From contig JAAEKY010000895.1 in assembly GCA_024227235.1 (NCBI GenBank), positions 1 to 37,270 of the forward strand: a stretch of DNA of 37,270 bases. Direction: 5' to 3'. Below, piece after piece: positions 31,300-37,270 of the stretch. The notes beneath the pieces were generated by a model that was given only the letters and a program-made list of their open reading frames with translations, searched no databases and had not been told where the DNA came from. How positions within the stretch are numbered: position 1 is the first letter of the stretch; every line of letters starts with the position of its first letter. Made by a program: the position numbers and the translations under genes. The DNA is from Desulfobacteraceae bacterium (GTDB lineage: Bacteria; Desulfobacterota; Desulfobacteria; Desulfobacterales; Desulfobacteraceae).

Positions 31300-32267
31300 T
31301 GATCGATATTGATGATTTTAAAAAGGTAAAAGTACTGGTTGTCGGTGATTTGATGATCGATGAATACCTATGGGGTAGTGTGGATAGAGTGTCCCCTGAA
31401 GCACCGGTCCCCGTGGTTTGTGTTCAAAAAGAAAGTCAAGCCCTTGGTGGAGCAGGAAATGTTATCAACAATTTGGTTGCAATGGGAACAAAGGTTCAGG
31501 CCATTGGAACAGCAGGGACAGGCAAATCCGGCCAGATGATATTTGAAAAACTTGAAGAACTTGGTATCAAAACGGATGGAATTATCAGTGAGCCTGACAG
31601 ACCGACTACACGAAAGACAAGAGTGATCGCATCCAACCAGCAGGTATTGAGGATTGATAAGGAAATAAAGAAGGATATCAATACTGATACCTTTGAGAAG
31701 CTAACAAAGATACTGGAGACGAAATTTTCCGGCGTAGATCTGGTGATACTTTCAGACTATGATAAAGGCCTGATTACTAAAAACCTGGTCAAACACATAC
31801 TCAGACTCGCAAAAAAACACAAAATTTTGATACTTGCTGATCCTAAATCGCTTGATTTTTGTAAATATGAGAAAGTGTCCATCCTGACACCCAATAAAAA
31901 AGAAGCAAGTCTTGCTGCAAATATGGATATTAAATCTCAAAAGGATCTTTTCAGCGCCGGACAAAAAATTATGAACAAGGTTAAACTGGAAAAGCTTTTA
32001 ATTACCTGTGGCAAAGATGGAATGGTATTGTTTGAAAAAGGCACAGACCCATATACTATTGAATCCAAAGCTAGACAAGTATTTGATGTTTCCGGTGCTG
32101 GAGATACGGTTATTTCATTTTTAGGTCTTGGACTCGCCACTGGTGCAACGTTTAAAGACAGCGCAATACTTGCAAATGTGGCAGCAGGAATCGTTGTTGC
32201 AAAGGTTGGAACAGCGACCGCCTCTGTTGATGAATTACAAAAGGCGCTAGCAAATAATCAATCATGA
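31299..32267 (+). CDS. rfaE1: D-glycero-beta-D-manno-heptose-7-phosphate kinase
   Basis: 322 residues of the PfkB/ribokinase fold, equal to the N-terminal domain of E. coli HldE and without the nucleotidyltransferase domain, so this is the stand-alone RfaE1/HldE1 form. It makes heptose-1,7-bisphosphate for lipopolysaccharide core. Signatures are GDLMIDEYLWGSVDRVSPEAPVPV (16-39), LGGAGNVINNL (49-59), LSDYDKG (151-157) and the anion hole DVSGAGDTV with catalytic Asp269. It is coupled to thrH by a one-base overlap, an unexpected pairing of amino acid and envelope genes. It converges on the ferredoxin gene with a 20-base gap. Confidence 0.93.
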   Translation: MIDIDDFKKVKVLVVGDLMIDEYLWGSVDRVSPEAPVPVVCVQKESQALGGAGNVINNLVAMGTKVQAIGTAGTGKSGQMIFEKLEELGIKTDGIISEPDRPTTRKTRVIASNQQVLRIDKEIKKDINTDTFEKLTKILETKFSGVDLVILSDYDKGLITKNLVKHILRLAKKHKILILADPKSLDFCKYEKVSILTPNKKEASLAANMDIKSQKDLFSAGQKIMNKVKLEKLLITCGKDGMVLFEKGTDPYTIESKARQVFDVSGAGDTVISFLGLGLATGATFKDSAILANVAAGIVVAKVGTATASVDELQKALANNQS

Positions 32268-32287
32268 AAATTAAAAACGGCTGGTTA

Positions 32288-33922
32288 TTATTCATCAAAT
32301 CCAGGGGCTGATCCCTGATGTGTTTCAAGAGAGCCTTCTAAAGAGATTGTCTTTTGACCTATTGGTTTTAATTGAAGCTTAAATCCTCTTAATCGCGCTT
32401 CATCCTCATATTTTCCATGGTTTATTCGAAGGGCATCCATGGGTGTCACAACAATGGCGGCTTTGTTTCGTACCGGGCAAAAATGTTCACAATACCCGCA
32501 TCCGGCACATTTGTTTTCAATAACATGGGGCACAGGCACAGGATTATTTTTTTCTTTTTCAAATTCAATCGCATCGTATGGACAGACCTCATCACAAACC
32601 ATGCAGCTTTTGTTAAACTCCCAGGCCAGACATGCTTGTCTAAAAATTTTTGCAGTACCTGTCTTGGCCCATGTCCGATCGGATGTTTCAATGGGGTTTA
32701 TGGCATTCGTCGGGCAAACATTTCCACATTCATGGCAATGCGGATCGCAAAATCCTCTCCGAGGGGTTATGGCGGGTGAAAACATAGCGGAGAAACCTGC
32801 TTTGAGCCATATCGGCTGTAGCGTATTGGTAGGGCAAGCCACCATACACTCACCACATCTTACACATCTTGATAAAAAGTTTGTTTCCATAACCGCTCCC
32901 GGGGGTCTGACTAGACCGGGTGTGCCCACCTGACCCTCACCCGGTTTTCCATATAGAGAGTTAAGGCCGGTCAATGACATCACAGCGGTTCCGGCACCGA
33001 TCAGACCTGTTGAGACAAATTGACGCCGATGAGGAGAAAAATTATTAGAAGGGATAGTTTCTTTATTTTGTAACCGCCCAAAGTACACGGCATTTTCAGG
33101 GCAGATTTCTTCACAGGTTCGGCAAACAATACATTCTGAATGAAAAGTATTTGTCGGCACTTGTTTTTCTATGGCAGACATGGGGCAACATCGGGTGCAT
33201 TTTCCGCAGTCGTTACATTTATCAGATACGTGTCTTCGGATAATAGGAGATGTCGAAAAAAAGCCGAGCAATGCACCAGATGGGCAAAGATATCTGCACC
33301 AGAATCTTGGAGAAAATTTGATCATACTAAACACAGCGATAAAAAAGAATAAAATGAAAAATTGAGTCGCAAAACGGAGGGTTCTCACTTGGGCAAAACT
33401 AATAGAAGTGATATCCAAAAGATCACCCAATGGTCTAATAAGATCCAATGTTTCCTTTGATAAAAATGAAATAACAGGAAACAGGACCAGTCCGTAAAAC
33501 CGTGTAATTAGAGATAAAGGGGAGGCAAAAAAGATATATGAGACACCAAATAAAGCCGACCCTAATAAAAAGATGAGGGCCAGATATTTGACTTTAAATA
33601 ACGTATCTGAAAAAAAAAACTTATTTTTCTTAGGGCCGAATAGAGCATCTGTCCCGTCCAGGGTAGTTCCCATAGGACAAATATATCCACAAAATATTCT
33701 ACCGACAAATGGGGCAAGTATTAAAACAATGGCTGCAGGGATGAACATATAAACCAGGGGGTTCATCCTGGCGCTGATGGCACTGATGAACATCAGACCA
33801 GGGTCCATCTGGAGGAATAAATGCAAAGAAGCCATTGAAACCCCTGAAATTGAAGTCAGGGTTAACAAAACCAAAAATAGAACAAGACACAAGGTTTGAA
33901 CAAACCAACGGAATCGGATCAT
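32288..33922 (-). CDS. NapH-NapG-like membrane 4Fe-4S fusion protein
   Basis: 544 residues. Part one (to about 280) is NapH-like: several membrane helices, two CxxxCP motifs (78-83, 209-214) and two ferredoxin clusters (Cys236/239/242/246 and 264/267/270/274). Then an internal twin-arginine segment, PHRRQFVSTGLIGAGTAVM (298-316), as at the start of NapG, precedes four more Cys clusters: 353/356/359/363, 392/396/399/403, 431/440/443/447 and 472/475/478/482. NapH and NapG pass electrons from quinol to periplasmic reductases; here both seem joined. Its ATG overlaps the TGA of the DUF362 gene upstream (ATGA), so they are coupled. The electron acceptor is not evident. Confidence 0.85.
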   Translation of the reverse strand: MIRFRWFVQTLCLVLFLVLLTLTSISGVSMASLHLFLQMDPGLMFISAISARMNPLVYMFIPAAIVLILAPFVGRIFCGYICPMGTTLDGTDALFGPKKNKFFFSDTLFKVKYLALIFLLGSALFGVSYIFFASPLSLITRFYGLVLFPVISFLSKETLDLIRPLGDLLDITSISFAQVRTLRFATQFFILFFFIAVFSMIKFSPRFWCRYLCPSGALLGFFSTSPIIRRHVSDKCNDCGKCTRCCPMSAIEKQVPTNTFHSECIVCRTCEEICPENAVYFGRLQNKETIPSNNFSPHRRQFVSTGLIGAGTAVMSLTGLNSLYGKPGEGQVGTPGLVRPPGAVMETNFLSRCVRCGECMVACPTNTLQPIWLKAGFSAMFSPAITPRRGFCDPHCHECGNVCPTNAINPIETSDRTWAKTGTAKIFRQACLAWEFNKSCMVCDEVCPYDAIEFEKEKNNPVPVPHVIENKCAGCGYCEHFCPVRNKAAIVVTPMDALRINHGKYEDEARLRGFKLQLKPIGQKTISLEGSLETHQGSAPGFDE

Positions 33923-34848
33923 ACAGTAACCGTTTTAATTGATAGATTTGCAATGTCTGATCGACCTAAACTCCTTTCATGGGCCAGCCTGATATGACGA
34001 ACTTGATCGGCTTTAAATTTTTTACCATACCATTCAAAGGCCTCTACAGCAAAGGCATCAGCAGCTACCATATCTTTTGATGCAATGATGGTATCTTTTT
34101 TTATTACTTTTCCAGGTCCTCGCGGACCGCCGGTACTTAGGACTCTTGTCCCATCAATAACGGTTAAGTCAGCTTTTAAAAGGCTTGCCAGGTCAACAAT
34201 GGTTTCATTAAGGTCCATGCGATGCATGATGGTTCTGTCATAGATCAGTCCCATCATCCCTTTCATGGAAAGGCTCACTCCTGTGGCTGAATGGGATTTT
34301 GCAACTGGCACAGCAATGAGTACATCAGCTTTGAGGGACTCTTTAGCCACATCTGTTTTTGTCAGGCTTTTTGCCTGAGAAATACTCACTTGTTGATAAA
34401 AAGAGGGTGAGTTGATCGTATGAACCATGTTTTTATCAATGGCTTCGCAGGCCGGGCCTATACCTGAGACCTTCATACACATTTTCCCAGGCGCTAGCGT
34501 ATGATCCAGGATCGTAACCCTGGAAGCCCCGGCATCCTTGCACATAGCAGCGACTGTTTTTACAACATCCGGATGGGTGTTAGTCGCTTGGTCAGGCGAT
34601 CTTGAAAAGCTCATATTGGGTTTGATCAACACACGCTGCCCTTTTTTTACAACGCTTTGAATCCCACCGACCAAATCTATAGCTGCTTTTGTAGCGCCTG
34701 AAGCATTGCCTATGGCTACCCCAATATCTGGCAGTGTTGAAGCAAGGCTGAATTTAGGTAAAAGAAGCCCACTTGTTGCACTCGCTAAAAATAGACCATT
34801 TTTAGCTTGGAGCTTTATGAAATCCCTGCGGCTTAATTTTTTAGTCAT
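33919..34848 (-). CDS. Tat-exported DUF362 protein B
   Basis: 309 residues. The N-terminus carries a Tat signal (SRRDFIKLQAKNGLFLASA, RR at 7-8). The body has the DUF362 pattern: GGIQSVVKKGQRVLIKPNMSF, NTHPDVVKTVAAMCKDAGASRVTILDHT, ADVLIAVPVAKSHSATGVSLSMKGMMGLIYDR and LTVIDGTRVLSTGGPRGPGK. DUF362 proteins have no established reaction; some are near Fe-S electron-transfer genes. GGAGG lies six bases before the ATG. Directly downstream and translationally coupled to the NapH-NapG fusion, so they likely function together. A 121-base gap separates it from the DUF6599-like gene upstream. Confidence 0.88.
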   Translation of the reverse strand: MTKKLSRRDFIKLQAKNGLFLASATSGLLLPKFSLASTLPDIGVAIGNASGATKAAIDLVGGIQSVVKKGQRVLIKPNMSFSRSPDQATNTHPDVVKTVAAMCKDAGASRVTILDHTLAPGKMCMKVSGIGPACEAIDKNMVHTINSPSFYQQVSISQAKSLTKTDVAKESLKADVLIAVPVAKSHSATGVSLSMKGMMGLIYDRTIMHRMDLNETIVDLASLLKADLTVIDGTRVLSTGGPRGPGKVIKKDTIIASKDMVAADAFAVEAFEWYGKKFKADQVRHIRLAHERSLGRSDIANLSIKTVTV

Positions 34849-34969
34849 AGAAGCCCTCCAAAAAGTTAAAACTTTATTAATATAAGGATATTGTATACAC
34901 TATATTTATTCACTATATGTTTTTTAACTAACGGTAAAGGCATTCCAAATTATTCGCTTTATTTTGTGC

Positions 34970-35491
34970 TTACTTTTTAATGGTATTCGTAATCTTATTT
35001 GAAATGATGCGAGCACATTTTAAGATAGCATTTTTAGCGGATTCAGATTTTTGTGTAATGCTCAGTCTTATATAGAATTTATCCTGGAAGAATTCTGTCA
35101 TATAGGTTCCGCCAAGTTCTGATGCGAATCTTGCCTTCGTGCCCAGATTATCTAACGGCGTTGGATTGTTAGACGTAAATTCTTTGTAAAGCGTTCCTGA
35201 ACTCTTATTGGAATCCGTCTGATATATTTCCAACATCAGGTAAACCGGCCCTTTCTCATAATTCAAGAAAGCTGATTTTTGAGTGCCAAGTTTTATATAA
35301 CGGGGAGCCGCGCCATTGATCATCATTGAAAGAGAGCTTTCATTAAAAGCAATAAAGGGTTCATCTTCCAATACCCATCCCTGGTTTTGAATTTCATGAG
35401 GAAAAATATTTTCTATAGGTGGATTGGCTGACAACGGCAAGACCCATAAAAAGCTTAAAATTACTGCATAAATTGTGGATGAAAAGTTCAT
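34970..35491 (-). CDS. Secreted DUF6599-like protein
   Basis: 173 residues with a signal peptide (YAVILSFLWVLPLSANP). The mature part is beta-rich: GWVLEDEPFIAFNESSLSMMINGAAPRYIKLGTQ, VYLMLEIYQTDSNKSSGTLYKEF, ASELGGTYMTEFFQDKFYIRLSI. The INGAAPRYI segment recalls DUF6599-type INGAAELYL proteins; the assignment is by memory of the pattern. Only 14 bases separate it from the upstream DUF362 gene, so the two are one transcript. Role unknown; the operon suggests a periplasmic partner of the DUF362 proteins. Confidence 0.65.
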   Translation of the reverse strand: MNFSSTIYAVILSFLWVLPLSANPPIENIFPHEIQNQGWVLEDEPFIAFNESSLSMMINGAAPRYIKLGTQKSAFLNYEKGPVYLMLEIYQTDSNKSSGTLYKEFTSNNPTPLDNLGTKARFASELGGTYMTEFFQDKFYIRLSITQKSESAKNAILKCARIISNKITNTIKK

Positions 35492-35505
35492 TTAAAAAAG
35501 TTCCT

Positions 35506-36603
35506 CTATGTCAAAGCAGAGTCTATTACCTGGATATTGTTCGGATCACAGGTGCCAAGCCCAAGATTTTGAGCATTTACTAAATGGGTCGCCATCTTAG
35601 TCACTGGATCTAATTTGTTAAGTTTTCGCTGGGAGTTGATGACCTGCATACCCGTAAAGTCAAGCGCAACCGGATCAGTGGCACCCAATATTGATTTGTG
35701 CTGCCACTGGGGGGCTCCTAACGGGCCACCGTCATATACCCCATAAGCCGCATCACAGATAATCAATCTGGTTTTTTCTTTGATTTGAGGATCCGCGTTT
35801 ATTCTACTGATAAAGGGTTCGCATAAATTGTCATGGCAATCCGTTGGATTATCAATCGAACCAAAATGATTTTTAAGACTCAGTGTTATTCCAGCTTTTC
35901 CATGATCCTTCAGGACAGGCACATTGATCAGATAGGTACACTTCTGGGTTAAGATATTGCTCAGATGGGATGTCACACCATCTCCCACATCAATGGCTCT
36001 TGTTTTATCATATCCAATGGCCCCGGTTTCATCCATTTTTTGGTTAAACATCCACCGCATACCACTAAACGCTTTAACCGTTCCAAAACATTGAATCCCT
36101 TTATCAGATTCATTAATGGTATAGCCGCATTTTTTAAGTTCAGATATGGAACGATCCCAAATAATGATATTATTTGGATTTATTCCCAATGACTCAATAA
36201 TACTGTCGGCAATAGCATATGCGATCTCCGGATGGGTTGGGCATTTTCGATTCACACAATTGACTTTCAGTCCAATGGTATCCTGGGAGTTTAAATTGGG
36301 AAAAATCTTTATCCAGGCATCTTTAAGGTTCTCTTTTTGAGTCAGCAATACTAACGCTTTATCCACGCTTTGCCTGGCATTTTTGCTATTAACACGCTCA
36401 TCCGGATTTATTAATCCGGCATGCCTGATGTTGACCACACGGCTTTTATTGTCATTATCTTGTGTTTTAGTGCTCAGGGCTAATGAAGGCATCATATAAA
36501 TAGCAGCTGCTCCTGCTGCGGTGGATTTGATAAATTGGCGCCGTGTCAGATGAGGTTTTTTTTGAGTATAGTTAGTCAAGAAGCTGTTTTTATCTATAGT
36601 CAT
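35506..36603 (-). CDS. Tat-exported DUF362 protein A
   Basis: 365 residues with a Tat signal (HLTRRQFIKSTAAGAAAIYMM) and DUF362 features: NLNSQDTIGLKVNCVNRKCPTHPEIAYAIADSIIESLGI, NIIIWDRS, LINVPVLKDHGKAGITLSLKNHFGSIDNP and RLIICDAAYGVYDGGPLGAP. It is longer than the second DUF362 protein and has two neighbouring Cys regions (CVNRKC and others) that might bind a metal. AAAGGAGG lies four bases before the ATG at 36603; a longer frame from 36660 is rejected because it hides the Tat signal. First gene of the reverse-strand operon with the DUF6599-like, DUF362-B and NapH-NapG genes. Confidence 0.88.
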   Translation of the reverse strand: MTIDKNSFLTNYTQKKPHLTRRQFIKSTAAGAAAIYMMPSLALSTKTQDNDNKSRVVNIRHAGLINPDERVNSKNARQSVDKALVLLTQKENLKDAWIKIFPNLNSQDTIGLKVNCVNRKCPTHPEIAYAIADSIIESLGINPNNIIIWDRSISELKKCGYTINESDKGIQCFGTVKAFSGMRWMFNQKMDETGAIGYDKTRAIDVGDGVTSHLSNILTQKCTYLINVPVLKDHGKAGITLSLKNHFGSIDNPTDCHDNLCEPFISRINADPQIKEKTRLIICDAAYGVYDGGPLGAPQWQHKSILGATDPVALDFTGMQVINSQRKLNKLDPVTKMATHLVNAQNLGLGTCDPNNIQVIDSALT

Positions 36604-36790
36604 GCATCCTCCTTTTAAAAGAGTATAAAGATAAAATCTTTCTAATGTCTGGATTACCATGCAATGATTCTTAAAACAAATGAAAAGATGTAAAAAATTG
36701 TATAAATTTATGGTATCTATCCATTCAGCGATTTAAAAAAAAATGACTTAGATTTCTCCTGATTATTCTATAAAAAAAAATTAAAAACCC

Positions 36791-36819
36791 TTGACTAATA
36801 AAGGCAGTTTGTATATCTT
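36791..36819 (+). promoter_or_regulatory. Promoter of the initiator tRNA gene
   Basis: TTGACT (36791-36796) and TATCTT (36814-36819) are 17 bp apart, 14 bases before the mature tRNA. No stringent discriminator is obvious. Confidence 0.65.
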
Positions 36820-36832
36820 CCTGCTTAATTGT

Positions 36833-36909
<77 letters not shown>

Positions 36910-36919
36910 AGTATACAAT

Positions 36920-36958
36920 AGGGGGTTCAGCGTTTGGCGCTGCCCCCTTTAGGATTTT
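36920..36958 (+). terminator. Strong terminator after the initiator tRNA
   Basis: AGGGGG (36920-36925) pairs with CCCCCT (36943-36948) and CAGCG (36928-36932) with CGCTG (36938-36942), with a TT bulge, followed by TTTAGGATTTT. Confidence 0.85.
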
Positions 36959-37270
36959 AGAAATAGGGACTCCCCACACACAAAGCTCTTTTTAATTTTT
37001 TTTAACTTTATATGCCAATGACAATACTGACAAAAGATTTGAAAAGATCCAAATAGTTATTTGTAACAATTTAAATAAAATTTGTGCTCCGTTATTTATT
37101 TTGCGTTGCTTTTGGTTTTTGGAACGGTCAGTTAATAAGTGTGAGCGTCTGTTTTTTTATTTCCATTATCATTGTTGTTGTTACCAAAAATTTCTCCAAC
37201 GCCACAAAAATTCTATGTGGGATGGGCGAAGCTAATATGTCCGTCCGGGAACATGGAATTAATATTTCTC
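36959..37270. other. Gene-free stretch at the right end
   Basis: 312 AT-rich bases after the tRNA terminator. A 46-codon reverse frame is open at the right edge (stop at 37128-37130), but it has no family likeness. A small stem CCACA/TGTGG is at about 37202-37220. I see no gene or RNA I can name; a gene may begin just outside the window. Confidence 0.4.

Noticed and set aside
37128..37270. Reverse-strand open frame at the right edge (about 46 codons)
   Set aside because: It has no start within the window, no family likeness and ordinary AT-rich composition; a real gene cannot be shown.

Overview
The window looks like chromosomal DNA from an anaerobic, sulfate-reducer-like member of the Desulfobacterota, most likely order Desulfobacterales. 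The evidence is AT-rich DNA, a four-haem cytochrome c3-type protein, a membrane ferredoxin of NapH/NapG type, Tat-exported DUF362 proteins, and small families I know mainly from this group (DUF3786, two-CW, DUF2889, SH3/TIGR04211). All family names were assigned by reading the protein sequences; no search was run.

Left third (1-11.3 kb): the first codons of aspartate-semialdehyde dehydrogenase; a TetR regulator with a downstream alpha/beta hydrolase, sharing a repeated palindrome; an alkyltransferase-like DNA repair protein; a DUF2889 protein; a haem-binding histidine-kinase-like sensor without an ATPase domain, divergent from a membrane-anchored tetrahaem cytochrome; small cysteine-rich, DUF3786 and lipoprotein genes; NAD malic enzyme; a truncated class IV aminotransferase beside a glutaredoxin; and a gamma-carbonic anhydrase / YkgJ / GyrI-like operon that starts next to an 18-bp tandem repeat.

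Middle (11.3-23.4 kb): a VPLPG-CTERM surface protein whose start codon seems lost, two different EamA exporters (one clearly richer in G+C) separated by a 555-bp gene-free stretch with strong hairpins, an MFS (UMF1-type) and zinc-dependent phospholipase C-like pair, a MITE/REP-like element, aconitase A, a long-chain acyl-CoA ligase and an SH3/coiled-coil membrane protein. Aconitase, malic enzyme and the acyl-CoA ligase fit oxidation of organic and fatty acids.

Right third (23.4-37.3 kb): a probable diadenylate-cyclase-like protein with an altered catalytic motif, translationally coupled to a small protein with a 19-fold alternating histidine tract. This is the most novel-looking pair here. 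Next come NagZ, tsaD, purM, and a divergent hom-thrH-rfaE1 operon (threonine/serine and heptose metabolism) fired from back-to-back promoters. A reverse-strand operon of two Tat-signal DUF362 proteins, a DUF6599-like secreted protein and a NapH-NapG fusion probably forms an uncharacterised membrane/periplasmic redox module. The window ends with an initiator tRNA gene with clear promoter and terminator but unusual T-stem mismatches.
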